Assembly (NCBI GenBank): GCA_958296045.1
Contig: CATQHT010000003.1
Coordinates: 2,440,501-2,504,500, forward strand
Length of the DNA stretch: 64,000 nt
Reading direction: 5' to 3'
DNA from: Rhodothermales bacterium
Lineage (GTDB): Bacteria > Bacteroidota > Rhodothermia > Rhodothermales > Bin80
The notes under the pieces were generated by a model. That model saw nothing but the letters and a program-made list of their open reading frames with translations. It made no database searches and had not been told where the DNA came from. The position numbers were made by a program, and so were the translations under genes. Of the stretch, positions 27,849 to 38,039 are shown piece by piece (position 1 is the stretch's first letter; every line of letters starts with the position of its first letter).

Positions 27849-29897
27849 CGTGGAACTTCCATATTCTTGCCGCGGCCTTGGCGAGCTGTTTCGAGCGCTT
27901 TTCGATGACTGCGGGCGACCATTCGGTGTAGTTTGCTGCCACGGTTCGTGCCATCAGGAGCGCGCTATTGGAGAGGGTGTTGCACTTGGCGGCAAAGTTA
28001 GCGTTGAAGCCTGCACTGCTTTGGTTTTCCCGTTGGGAGATGACCACGAGGTTGCCGGTTCGATAGACCCACGCAGCTGGATCCTCATCGGCGAATTTGG
28101 TCCAACCGGACCAGTGCGTGCTTGACTGCGGCAGCACATGCTCGACACTGCACCCGCGGATCTTCAGAGCGTCGGAGCCTCTCTGCTCGTGGGCGTTGAT
28201 CCCGTAGAGGTATTGCAGCGCTTTTTGGTTGTTGGACATCTCAATGTCGGTCATGCGTCGAATGAATGCGGTGTCACTGATAACACCGAATTTATCGTTG
28301 TTCCTAAGTTCGCCCATAATATTAAGCGACTGGATGTCAGTTCCCATGAACACGTCTCTAGCGCAGTTCGCAAGAGGCTCCTCAATACGGGACGGTCTGA
28401 ATTGGGAAGTAACGAAGACGCCTCTCATGATGAACGAGGCAAGATTCCTCAGGCTGCGGCCCACCTCCTTCTCCACCTCAGGCTTGGTACCGTTGGTCGC
28501 CGTCATGAATCGATGGAGCAGAGCGAAGCAGAGTGGATGCGATACCTTATACTTCTGAAGCTCACGCAGCAGAACAGTGAAACCGCCCTTACGGGGGATT
28601 CTCGGTAAATGTATTACCAGGTTTGAGTCTAGATTTCCCGAGCTGATGATGCGATACAGTTCTATGCTGTCTCTGCGCCCCAGTCCTCCTACGAGTTCGT
28701 AAGCGTAATCGGATAGGTCACCACTGCGAGGCGCCTTCTGGAACGCTTCGCGGAAGTCTCGATAGAACCGTTTCTTCTGCAGAAACCCGTAGCGGCACTG
28801 CAGGGAACAGCGGAAGTATGTTTCAACCTTGTTTCCCTTTGCGCCCAAGATATTACCCGCATTCTCGAAATTCGTATGAACGGTGTTTAGGCGCGTACCA
28901 TCTTTTACCTCCGAAAAACAAGAGAGCACCCAGTTCCGGATGAGATCGACATGCCCCAACGATGTGCCACGGGCGTTGAGTGTCTCAAAAACGGAATTAG
29001 CGTCCACATCGCTGGGAATGGTCAGGACCGAGATCTCTACTTTTCCCATTAGGAAATCGAAGAAATCAGCTCGCCTCTGCCCGCTCATGTCCCTGACAAA
29101 TTGCTTGATTTTGTTCCAAGCAGCGGTCAGAGGCCCGTTGCTGCCGATGTCGTCTCCGCGAATGAGTCGGCTATATATCGTCTTGTCACCCTTTGGGGGT
29201 TTAATCCTGGCCTCATACCGGGGTGCTTCAGTTAAGACCAAAATATCGTCCCAAGTTTGTCAATGTCGCCCCAATCGCAGCGAAATCGGGGTCTGTTTTC
29301 TGATAATTTAATCTCAAAACATATGTTATATATATGATCCATATAACTTTGACACCTCTTGTTTTTCAAGTAGTCAATGTAGTGTTATCTAGTGCGATGT
29401 TCCTCAACCATTTCGCTGCCAAACCGTTCTGAAGGGCACGTGAACATGTAATACACACCGGTAAAACCCGCCCTTCTGACCATCCCTGTATGTCAGGGAT
29501 GTGTTACCTCACCCAAGAAACTTCACTACAGTGACAAACTTGGGTCGTGGTCAGGCTGTTGGAAAAGTGTGTGGAGTGCGCGTGACTCGCGGCCTGTATC
29601 TCGAGGATGCTCGGCAAAGCAACGACAGAGAGCAGCCATCAACAGCGAGAACGTGATGAGCCGCTGCTGGCCGTCATTGATCCTCTCGGGCATGCTGTCC
29701 GTTGGCTCGAGTAGCATGATAGAGCCAAGGAAGTAGCAGGTCTTATCTGCGTCAAAGGCCATTTCCAGATCAATGAGGAGATCTCGGACCTCCTCATTGG
29801 CTTTCCACACGTAGTAGCGTTGATGCCATGGAACCCAGAAGCGGCCCGAGCGCAGAGTGGTAGAGACAAGTTTGACCTCCGAATTGATCTTGGTCAC
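27838..29897 (-). pseudogene. DUF262/DUF1524 (HNH) restriction-type protein split by a MITE
   Basis: The N-terminal part (from GTG 29897) has the DUF262 ParB-like NTPase motif RINDGQQRLITFSLL. The C-terminal part (29245-27838) ends in a DUF1524 HNH nuclease domain (CSVEHVLPQSSTH, then TGNLVVISQRENQSS). This pairing is that of GmrSD and of SspE, whose DUF262 domain senses phosphorothioate and whose HNH domain nicks DNA. A 295-bp element plus its 4-bp duplication interrupts codons near residue 118. Removing it gives 1,761 bases, 586 residues, reading QQPDHDILVLTEAPRYEAR across the join. GTGA couples it to dndC. The separate 3' frame starts at a Met long after the DGQQR motif, so function is probably lost. 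Confidence 0.9.
29250..29544. mobile_element. 295-bp MITE, internally deleted derivative of the IS1634-like element
   Basis: Its ends CCCAAGTTTGTCAATG and (opposite strand) CCCAAGTTTGTCACTG match the 2,111-bp elements, as do about 150 bp at the left and 130 bp at the right, including the CATCCCTG/CAGGGATG hairpin. The transposase gene is missing. A TCGT duplication flanks it (29246-29249, 29545-29548). Confidence 0.9.
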
Positions 29898-31084
29898 GCC
29901 GTTTCCAGAGTCGGTTTGGGGTTCTGTCCAAGGATGCTGCGCCTGAGTGAGAGTCGGGCATCTTCACGAATTTCGTCGCGCCACCAAACGTCTTCGATGC
30001 AGTCTATCTCTCCAGGGAGGATAAGCTGCTCGCCGGTCTGCCGTTCTAGCATCTGGAGTCTCTTGAGGATCTCTCTACGCACTTCGAGCCTGAAGGGGCC
30101 GTACACACGCGACCCGTCATTGCGGCGCTTTACATTCCCGTCCCGCCGCACGGGCAGCCGGTTCTTGTTGTCCTCCCGGAGGTCAATCAGCCACTCGCGA
30201 AAATCGAACAGCGCTTCCATCCGCGCTGTGTCCGAATAGCCAGAGTCGATCAACCCACGGAGACTGCGATCCTTCCGGACAACCGTGCAGGTCCAACATC
30301 CAAAGCGTGGAGACGAGCTTCCGCACGACGGAGCCTGTTCCTTTGTGAGGACTAGCGGACACTCGCCGCCGCCAGCGTTGCGGTACAGCGTGATCAGACG
30401 GCGATGGGTCCTGCCCCAAGGCGCGGAGTGCTGCATGAGAGTCATCCACACATCGTTGTCTTCCAGATCCGCTAGGGGCGCAAACATCCAGCAGTTGTCC
30501 ACTGTATTGTGCGGGTTCAGGTGGCTTGAGGTCACTTCGCGCCTGTCCATTGCACGCCGGCGATTCTGCGACTCTGCCCGCCGCGTACCAATCAACAGCA
30601 CTATCCCTTTGGCGTTGTAGAGGGTTTCCTTGAGCAGGCGGGTGGTCGGCAGGATCTTCATCCGGTCGGTGCACCAGCGAAAATTGCGCGTGGGGGGGAT
30701 GTAGCCGCGACCTATGACGCTGACCCAGAATGTTTGGTCAATGCACGGCACGGTGATCTTCGTCTCAATAGGAAGCCCCTGTTGCTGTGCGGCCGAGCTG
30801 ATCTCATTCAGCGAATCCCGGAGATGCTCGATAACTAAGGGGGATTCGACAAGTGTGTCATTTCCGACGACCAGCACGCGGCGCTGCCGCGCTTCGGGGG
30901 GGAGATCGGCGATGACATCCCACACCAACTGTAGGAGCAAGGTGGAATCTTTGCCCCCCGAGTAGGCGACGAGCCACGGGTAATGGTGCGCTTCCTGATA
31001 CTCCGATCGAATCACGTTTCTGATAGCCTCGATGCGGTTTGGCAGGGTCGCTACACTGATCGGTAAGGCTGTCGATTTGGTCAT
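29894..31084 (-). CDS. dndC: DNA phosphorothioation sulfurtransferase DndC
   Basis: A 396-residue PP-loop (adenylate-forming) protein of the PAPS-reductase-like family. The ATP-binding loop is YSGGKDSTLLLQLVW at residues 41-55. DndC-specific blocks follow: TFWVSVIGRGYIPPT, FRWCTDRMKI, and a cysteine pair in RFGCWTCTVVRKD; with the Cys of GGGECPL these are likely iron-sulfur ligands. In the Dnd pathway DndC activates the DNA backbone with ATP and accepts sulfur from the desulfurase. The ATG overlaps the dndA stop (ATGA), and the stop overlaps the next start (GTGA). The frame is intact. It is somewhat shorter than classical DndC, and DndD and DndE partners are absent. Confidence 0.92.
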   Translation of the reverse strand: MTKSTALPISVATLPNRIEAIRNVIRSEYQEAHHYPWLVAYSGGKDSTLLLQLVWDVIADLPPEARQRRVLVVGNDTLVESPLVIEHLRDSLNEISSAAQQQGLPIETKITVPCIDQTFWVSVIGRGYIPPTRNFRWCTDRMKILPTTRLLKETLYNAKGIVLLIGTRRAESQNRRRAMDRREVTSSHLNPHNTVDNCWMFAPLADLEDNDVWMTLMQHSAPWGRTHRRLITLYRNAGGGECPLVLTKEQAPSCGSSSPRFGCWTCTVVRKDRSLRGLIDSGYSDTARMEALFDFREWLIDLREDNKNRLPVRRDGNVKRRNDGSRVYGPFRLEVRREILKRLQMLERQTGEQLILPGEIDCIEDVWWRDEIREDARLSLRRSILGQNPKPTLETA

Positions 31085-32310
31085 CGTGAAAGCTTCTGTA
31101 GAGCGGGTACAATCTCAGCCAGTAGTAGGCCAACATGGTCGATTTCGTCCATTGTTGTAAAGCGGCCAAAGCTAAATCTCACCGAAGACAGCGCCCTCTC
31201 ATTTCCAAGGCCGAGCGCGAGCAAGACATGCGAAGGCATTACTTCAGATGAGGTACAAGCAGAGCCAGATGAGATTGCGACACTTTCCAGGCCGATCATC
31301 AGCGCCTCCGCTGCTACGTCGGCAAAGTTAACGTTGAGAATGCCTGAGACGCGTTGCTGAGCACTCCCGTTCAATGATACCCCGCTGATTCGGTCAAGGT
31401 GTGCTCGCAGCTTCCGATCAAGGGAAGCGACATGTCTTGCGTCGGCCTCGCCGTGCTGGCGAGCAAGCCGGGCGGCCTCGCCCATGCCGACGATCTGATG
31501 AGTCGGCAGCGTTCCTGAGCGTAGCCCAAGCTCTTGTCTGCCACCGTGCATTTGGGGCACAAGCTCACCTAGAATTGGTCTACGAACCCGTAGCGCGCCA
31601 ATTCCCTTTGGTCCGTACATCTTGTGTGCACTAATTGAAATGAGATCCGCTGAGATGGCGATGTCGCCCATCGGTAGCCGTGCTGCGCCCTGTACGGCGT
31701 CCACATGGAAGAGCGCCCCTTGCTCACGAATTTGGGGTCCGAGCGCTGCAATGTCGGTGATCGTACCCGTCTCGTTGTTTACAAGCATCAAAGATACAAG
31801 CACGGTGTCTGGTCGCAGCGCTCGCGAGAGACCCTCCCGAGTTACTCCACCGTCATCGTCTAGCTCGACATAGCCGATTTCAAACCCCTGTGATTCAAGC
31901 CATTCCGCCGAATCGAGAACTGCCCTATGCTCCAGCGGCGAGGTAACGATGTGTCTGCCGCGGTCGCGACGGGCGAAGGCTGATCCCTTAAGGGCAAGGT
32001 TGATCGCTTCGGTCGCACCAGAGGTCCAGACGATTTCCTCGGGCGTCGAGGAAACTAGGGCTGCTACTTCGCATCGAGCATCCTCCACGGCGACTGACGC
32101 TGCTTGGCCAAAGCTGTGCATCAGGGAGGCTGGATTGCCGAATGTGCCGCCCAAGGTTAGAAAATCACTCATCGCGCAGGCGACCGCAGGATCCACAGGC
32201 GTTGTCGCGGCGTAATCGAGATAGATGCCTGCACCGGCCAGACGATGGTTGTCTATGCCTTCGGTGGTGGTGGCTTCAGGAATGAATGGACCGGGATGCC
32301 GAAGGCACAT
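31081..32310 (-). CDS. Cysteine desulfurase, DndA/IscS-type
   Basis: A 409-residue class V aminotransferase-fold PLP enzyme that takes sulfur from cysteine for transfer to DndC. Landmarks are YLDYAATTPVDPAV, WTSGATEAINLAL, ISISAHKMYGPKGIGAL (PLP Lys) and SSGSACTSSEVMPSHVL, where the Cys at about residue 352 carries the persulfide. It leads the minus-strand operon and is coupled to dndC. No iscU or iscR lies nearby, which supports a role in DNA modification rather than housekeeping cluster assembly. A second, divergent desulfurase serves the other cluster. Confidence 0.92.
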   Translation of the reverse strand: MCLRHPGPFIPEATTTEGIDNHRLAGAGIYLDYAATTPVDPAVACAMSDFLTLGGTFGNPASLMHSFGQAASVAVEDARCEVAALVSSTPEEIVWTSGATEAINLALKGSAFARRDRGRHIVTSPLEHRAVLDSAEWLESQGFEIGYVELDDDGGVTREGLSRALRPDTVLVSLMLVNNETGTITDIAALGPQIREQGALFHVDAVQGAARLPMGDIAISADLISISAHKMYGPKGIGALRVRRPILGELVPQMHGGRQELGLRSGTLPTHQIVGMGEAARLARQHGEADARHVASLDRKLRAHLDRISGVSLNGSAQQRVSGILNVNFADVAAEALMIGLESVAISSGSACTSSEVMPSHVLLALGLGNERALSSVRFSFGRFTTMDEIDHVGLLLAEIVPALQKLSR

Positions 32311-32406
32311 GTCCTAATTGACTAGGTAAACTCGTGGGTAGACCCCATAGGGTAAGGCGGAAGTTAAGGAAACTTTCCGCCAATTTATCTCCGATGTGCA
32401 ACGTCT

Positions 32407-34120
32407 CAGCGATTCTAAATTTGGGGCGTTCGGTGGGGGAACGGATCTTGTTTTGCGGTAGGCTACGCGCATGCGGGCTGTGAGTTAGGCGGTTGGTGGA
32501 CGGAAGCAGGCAATAAGAAGCTACATTTGAGGCGCCACCAATCCGCCAGAGGCATACGACGGCCTTCCAGGTCTCTGGAATTCCCGCTTACCCTATTTGT
32601 GACATACAATCTTTCAGGCTCTCGCGACGGAAAGCGCCAGCGGAGGCGAACGACGGTACAACATGCTTTCCCAGAGACTTCGCCAGTCGGGAAAGCAATA
32701 TCTCGTCGTAAGCACGCGCACTTCCTGAAAGAAAGCGCGCCGCACCTGGTAGGATGCTCGGCATTGCCTCCACAACCCTTTTACTTGGTCGAGCATCGTA
32801 TGCAGGGCAAATGCCAACAGGTTGAGGGTAGCTAACAGGTTTGCCAGCCCATTTTTGCCATGCCCGAAGTTGTGTTTGAAGTTCTGTCCGTGTCGTGCGA
32901 GGATGTTGAAGCACTCGTTCTCGATTTTCCAGCGCGCCCGCCCACAAAGAGCAACCTCCTGTACATTGTGCTTCGTTACCGTCAGGCTGGTGAAAAGCGT
33001 CGTGTAGAAGGTCTGCTTGTAGGTGCCCTGCTTTTGGCGTACCCGCACGGTCTTTTCCACCCATGTGCCGTGTACGGCATCGTCCGTGTTCCGAATCGGC
33101 AGATCGGTCATCCAGCGATAGCAGTGCTCTTCGTAGCGACGTGTCTTCTTGTTCTGCACCCGAATCCAACCGGTGCTCTGGATATAGCGCTCGTGTAAAA
33201 ACTTGAATAGCGTTTGATGCGACTTGGGTTTGACCACAAACAGGAAATCGGCGCCCGCATGGAGCACCTGTTGGCAGAAGGGGTGTGTAGCATATAGGGC
33301 ATCTCCCAGATATACCGGACGATAGCGAGCCATGCGAGCTCCCCACTTCGTTAACCACCGCTTAGCGGCATTGATCTCGCAATCCTGCTTGCGACGCCGC
33401 ACCGAGTGCTGGTCGCCAGGATCATCCTGTGTGCGGACAAACTCTGGCATCAACGGTACCACCCGGCTGTGCCCTGGAGCCACCACAACCGCCGCCACCA
33501 TGGTATGGAAGAACGAAGGACGCTTGTCTTTCCCCGTGCGACGAGAGGAGCATTGCTTACAATGGATTGTCCGAGAGGAATGAAACTCGATGCCATCAAG
33601 CGCCACAAGGATGCGATCCCTCAGACGCACAAACGGCGAAAAGTCTCCCTTGGAACGAAGCGTATCCAGCAGGTGCAGAAACAGGCGCTGAAATGAATCT
33701 GGCACCAGGCGGTCCAGCAGGTTGCGGATCTGCCCGTCAGAGGGAATGCCTTGCATACCAAACAGCGTCTGGCAGGTGGAACGGCCCACGTCGTCCTCCA
33801 TCCTCCGCTGAAAAGCAAGAAAGGAGGGCGATTGCAGAAAGAAGCAGGCAAATGCGCTCAACACGGCATCGGCCAGCGTGTAGCGCAGATTGGGCCCCTG
33901 ACGGTTATCTTCAAATGTACCGGCGGCCGATCGGATGCGTTTCAGCGCATCGCGCAGCAGCTTGCTTGGTTTCATGGGTATACCTCAGTGAAAGACAAAA
34001 GCACGCTATAGCAGGGCATCGCAGGACCGGTATTGCCAGTCCATACACCCATCATACACATAACGTCTGCTGAACAGGCATTCCCGTAAACCCCTCATGC
34101 ACCCAAATTTAGAATCGCTG
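32407..34120 (-). mobile_element. IS4-like insertion sequence, copy 2 (apparently intact)
   Basis: A 1,714-bp element with ends CAGCGATTCTAAATTTGG on both sides (inverted) and a 9-bp duplication GCAACGTCT (32398-32406, 34121-34129). Its right duplication touches the first base of copy 3, so the two copies stand in tandem with 9 bases between them. Confidence 0.9.
32614..33975 (-). CDS. IS4-like DDE transposase, intact
   Basis: A 453-residue transposase and the reference for the two broken copies. The probable catalytic residues are in VALDGIEFHSS, VYLGDALYATHPF and CGRARWKIENECFNI, the last giving an R-x3-E arrangement as in the IS4-group YREK region. The basic segment QNKKTRRYEEHCYRW lies between the second and third. 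It starts ATG, normal length, no lesion seen; this is the copy most likely to have mobilised the others. Confidence 0.9.
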   Translation of the reverse strand: MKPSKLLRDALKRIRSAAGTFEDNRQGPNLRYTLADAVLSAFACFFLQSPSFLAFQRRMEDDVGRSTCQTLFGMQGIPSDGQIRNLLDRLVPDSFQRLFLHLLDTLRSKGDFSPFVRLRDRILVALDGIEFHSSRTIHCKQCSSRRTGKDKRPSFFHTMVAAVVVAPGHSRVVPLMPEFVRTQDDPGDQHSVRRRKQDCEINAAKRWLTKWGARMARYRPVYLGDALYATHPFCQQVLHAGADFLFVVKPKSHQTLFKFLHERYIQSTGWIRVQNKKTRRYEEHCYRWMTDLPIRNTDDAVHGTWVEKTVRVRQKQGTYKQTFYTTLFTSLTVTKHNVQEVALCGRARWKIENECFNILARHGQNFKHNFGHGKNGLANLLATLNLLAFALHTMLDQVKGLWRQCRASYQVRRAFFQEVRVLTTRYCFPDWRSLWESMLYRRSPPLALSVARA

Positions 34121-35088
34121 GCAACGTCTCAGCAATTCTGTATTTGGAGCGTTCGGTGGGGGAACGGATCTTGTTTTGCGGTATGCTACGCGCACGCGGG
34201 CTGTGAGGTTGGCGGTTGGTGGACGGAAACAGGCAATGAGAAGCAACCTTTGAGGTGCCACCTATCCGCCCGAGACATACGACGGCCTTCCAGGCCTCTG
34301 GAATTCCCGGTTATCCTGTTTACGATATACAATCTTTCAGGCTCTCGCGGCGGAAGGCGCCAGTGGAGGCGAACGATGGTACAACATGCTTTCCCAGAGC
34401 CTTCGCCAGTTGGGAATTGGGTAGCGTATCGTACGTGCCCGCAACGCATCAAAGAAATCGCGGCGCACCTGGTAGGATGCTCGGCATTGCTTCCACAACC
34501 CTTTTACTTGGTCGAGCGTCGTATGCACGGCAATTGCCAACAGATTGAGGGTGGCTAACAGGTTTGCCAGTCCATTTTTGCCATGCCCGAAGTTGTGTTT
34601 GAAGTTCTGTCCGTGTCGTGCGAGGCAGTTGAAGCACTCGTTCTCGATCTTCCAGCGCGCCCGCCCACAACGAGCAACCTCCTGCACATTGTGCTTCGTT
34701 ACCGTCAGGCTGGTGAAAAGCGTCGTGTGGAAGGTCTGCTTGTAGGTGCCCTGCTTTTGGCGTACCCGCACGGTCTTTTCCACCCATGTGCCGTGTACGG
34801 CATCGTCCGTGTTCCGAATCGGCAGATCCGTCATCCAGCGATAGCAGTGCTCTTCGTAGCGACGTGTCTTCTTGTTTTGCACCCGGATCCAATCGGTGCT
34901 CTGGATATAGCGCTCGTGTAAAAACTTGAATAGCGTGCGATGCGACTTGGGTTTGACCACAAACAGGCAATCGGCGCCCGCATGGAGCACCTGTTGGCAA
35001 AAGGGGTGTGTAGCATATAGGGCATCTCCCAGATATACCGGACGATAGCGAGCCATGCGAGCTCCCCACTTCGTTAACCACCGCTTAG

Positions 35089-37199
35089 CTCAAGTTTGTC
35101 AATTTCCCTCCATGCGCAGCGAAATCGGAGCTTATTTTGTGGCAATATGGCCTCAAATTATATGTTATACCTATGATCCATATGGCTTTGATACCTTTTT
35201 TTCTCAAAAATACCCAATGTAGTGGAATTGTCCAGAACCATTTCGCTGCAAAGCCGTATATTGACGCATGGGCACCCGATACCCGCACGCTCACACGCAT
35301 GTACATCCGCGCTAAGACACGCATCCTTAAATCAGGTGCCAAGGCCACCAGCTACGCGCTGGTCGAATGCCACCGTATCAAGGGCGCTCCTAAACAGCGG
35401 ACTGTCCTCAACCTGGGCCAATCCTTCGCAATCCCCAAAGAACAATGGCGCGCATTGATCCTCCATATTGACGAGGGCTTGCGAGGGCAGAGCCGCCTAG
35501 CGTTTGAGAGTGAAGGCCTCCGCCATACCAGCGAGACCATCGTTGAGAAGCTGCTGGAAAAGGGCTACAACGTGGACGACCCACGCGACGACCGGGATGC
35601 TGTCATCATTGATGAAGTCCATCATACCGACACTCGTACCGTCGGAGGCGAACGTGTGGCTCTGAAAGCGTTGCAGCTGTTGGGATTCGCAAAGTTCTTG
35701 CGAATGCTGAAGTTGCGCGAAGATCAGATTCACCTGGCGACGGCGCTGGTGGTCGGGCGCATGCTCTCCCCCGGCAGTGAACGACATACGCATGAATGGA
35801 TGCACGAACGATCCAGCATCCTGGAGTTACTGCACTGCGACCTCCCCAGTCTGAGCAGCCTTTACCGTATCGGAGATGCCCTCTACGAGCACCGTCAGTC
35901 GATCATGGATGCACTCTTCGGCACCACGAAGGAGCTCTTGGGATTCAGCGAAACCATTGCCTTCTTTGACCTGACCAATGTGTTCTACACGGGCCGCAAG
36001 AAAGGGGACTTGCTGCGGCATGGTCGCAGCAAGGAAAAACGGTCTGATTGCCCACTGGTGACGTTGGCCTTGATGATTGATGCATCGGGGTTCCCCCGCA
36101 CGGCGGAAATCCTCCCGGGCAATGCCAGTGAGCCTGCCACGTTGCACCAGGCCATTGCACAGCTGAACGGAGCCAAGCCCACGGTGATTATGGACGCTGG
36201 CATCGCTACAGAGGCCAATCTGGCGTATTTGAACGAACAGAATCTGGACTGGATCTGCGTGCAGCGTACGAAGTCCCCGCCGGTACCCAAAGGGGCACCG
36301 GATCAAGTCTTCAAAACCGCCAGCGATGTTGACGTGCGTGCCTGGGCACTCCCAGACGAAGGAGGAGAACGGCGCGTGTATCTGCACAGTGAAGCCCGAC
36401 AAGCAGTCAGCGACCAGATTGTTGGAGCCAAGCGTGTGAAGTTCGAGGAGGCCATCGCGCACCTGAACGCGGGACTTGCGCTGCCCAGACGTCTGAAAAA
36501 CTTCGATAAGGTGCAGATCCGGGTGGGCCGACTCATAGAAAAGTACAAGCAGGTTGCCTACCAGTATGATGTTAAAGTGACCAGGAAGGCTGGCAGCACC
36601 CACGCCGAAAAGATCTGCCTCACACAGAGGCCTGCCTACGAGGCATGTACGGAGGCCCTCGGCGGGTATGTACTGCGCACCAGCCACGCAGAATGGTCGG
36701 TCAAGAAAATCGCACAGACCTATTGGCAGCTAGGAGAGATCGAACGCACGTTCCGCACCATGAAGTCCGATCTCGGATTACGTCCGATCTACCACAGTCG
36801 GGACCTTCGCATAGAAGCCCACCTCTTCCTGTCCATTCTCGCCTTTCACGCAGCGCATCTGATACGCAGCCGTTTGAGAACCGTCGACATCCACAGCAGC
36901 TGGGGCACACTCAAGGTCAAGCTCAACCAGATGCATCGTGTAACAACCGTGCTCCCACAAAACGCAACCCATTGCACCCTGCTCAAGAAAGACCAGGACC
37001 TCAAGCCGTTCCACCGTAAAGTCTTCCGCGCGATGGGGCTCAAAACCGGCACGTACACCCGCAGAATGAAAGCAAGACGCCCCGCTAAAGGGCACGCGAA
37101 CATGTAAAACACACGGGTAAAACCCGCCCTTCTAACCATCCCTGTATGTCAGGGATGTGTTAGCTCACGTAAAAAATCCACTACATTGACAAACTTGGG
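35089..37199 (+). mobile_element. IS1634-like insertion sequence, copy B
   Basis: A 2,111-bp element, start CTCAAGTTTGTCAAT, end (inverted) CCCAAGTTTGTCAATG, flanked by TTAG (35085-35088, 37200-37203). It differs from copy A at only scattered positions, which points to recent spread. Confidence 0.92.
35299..37107 (+). CDS. IS1634-family transposase (copy B)
   Basis: A 602-residue protein with the same length and start as the copy at 16913 and about ten amino-acid changes (for example FAKFLRML for FAKSLRML and NASEPAT for HASEPAT). All catalytic blocks are kept (FDLTNVFYTGR, IMDAGIATEANL, GEIERTFRTMKS). Intact and probably functional. The hairpin CATCCCTG/CAGGGATG follows at 37138-37158. Confidence 0.92.
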   Translation: MYIRAKTRILKSGAKATSYALVECHRIKGAPKQRTVLNLGQSFAIPKEQWRALILHIDEGLRGQSRLAFESEGLRHTSETIVEKLLEKGYNVDDPRDDRDAVIIDEVHHTDTRTVGGERVALKALQLLGFAKFLRMLKLREDQIHLATALVVGRMLSPGSERHTHEWMHERSSILELLHCDLPSLSSLYRIGDALYEHRQSIMDALFGTTKELLGFSETIAFFDLTNVFYTGRKKGDLLRHGRSKEKRSDCPLVTLALMIDASGFPRTAEILPGNASEPATLHQAIAQLNGAKPTVIMDAGIATEANLAYLNEQNLDWICVQRTKSPPVPKGAPDQVFKTASDVDVRAWALPDEGGERRVYLHSEARQAVSDQIVGAKRVKFEEAIAHLNAGLALPRRLKNFDKVQIRVGRLIEKYKQVAYQYDVKVTRKAGSTHAEKICLTQRPAYEACTEALGGYVLRTSHAEWSVKKIAQTYWQLGEIERTFRTMKSDLGLRPIYHSRDLRIEAHLFLSILAFHAAHLIRSRLRTVDIHSSWGTLKVKLNQMHRVTTVLPQNATHCTLLKKDQDLKPFHRKVFRAMGLKTGTYTRRMKARRPAKGHANM

Positions 37200-38039
37200 T
37201 TAGCGGCATTGATCTCGCAATCCTGCTTGCGACGCCGCACCGAGTGCTGATCGCCAGGATCATCCTGTGTGCAGACAAACTCTGGCATCAAAGGTACCAC
37301 CCGGTAGTGCCCTGGCGCCACCACAACCGCCGCCACCATGGTATGGAAGAACGAGGGGCGCTTGTCTTTGCCCGTGCGACGCTAGGAGCATTGCTGACAA
37401 TGGATTGTCCGAGAGGAATGAAACTCGATGCCATCAAGCGCCACGAGGATCCGATCCCTCAGACGTACAAACGGCGAAGAGTCTCCCTTGGAACGAAGCG
37501 TATCCGGCAGGTGCAGAAACAGGAACTGAAATGAATCTGGCACCAGGCGGTCTAGCAGGTTGCGGATCTGCCCGTCAGAGGGAATGCCCTGCATGCCAAA
37601 CAGCGTCTGGCAGTTGGAACGGCCCACGTCGTCCTGCATCCTCCGCTGAAAAGCAAGAAAGGAGGGCGATTGCAGAAAGAAGCAGGCAAATGCGCTCAAC
37701 ACGGCATCGGCCATCGTGTAGCGCAGATTGGGCCCCTGACGGTTATCTTCAAATGCACCGGCGGCCGATCGGATGCGTTTCAGCACATCGCGCAGCAGCT
37801 TGCTTGGTTTCATGGGTGCACCTCAGCGTGAAAGACAAGACCACCCTATAGCGGGGCATTGCAGGACCGTTATTGCCACTCCATACACCCAACATACACA
37901 TATCGTCTGCTGAACAGGCATTCCCGTAAACCCTACATGCATCCACATTTAGAATCGCTGGAAACTCGGCACTTTCCTTGCTATTGCCGTTCCTCCCCCG
38001 TATTATATAGGAATGAGCGCTGGAACTGGTAAGGCCGCC

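Larger units (their letters stand above)
34337..37813 (-). pseudogene. IS4-like DDE transposase split by an IS1634-like element
   Basis: The N-terminal half lies at 37813-37204 and the C-terminal half at 35088-34337. Together, without the insert and one TTAG copy, they total 1,362 bases, the length of the intact gene. A TAG at 37382-37384 (TCG in other copies) stops the N-terminal half earlier, so the gene had a second lesion besides the insertion. Confidence 0.9.
34130..37960 (-). mobile_element. IS4-like insertion sequence, copy 3, interrupted by IS1634-like copy B
   Basis: Left end CAGCAATTCTGTATTTGG (degenerate) and right end, inverted, CAGCGATTCTAAATGTGG; 1,716 bp without the nested element and its TTAG duplication. 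The outer flanks GCAACGTCT (left) and GAAACTCGG (right) do not match, so one flank was probably exchanged by recombination between copies. Confidence 0.85.

Noticed and set aside
29526..29897. A separate small DUF262 protein of 123 residues
   Set aside because: Its last residues are encoded by the MITE end, and joining across the 4-bp duplication gives one long frame with the downstream half.
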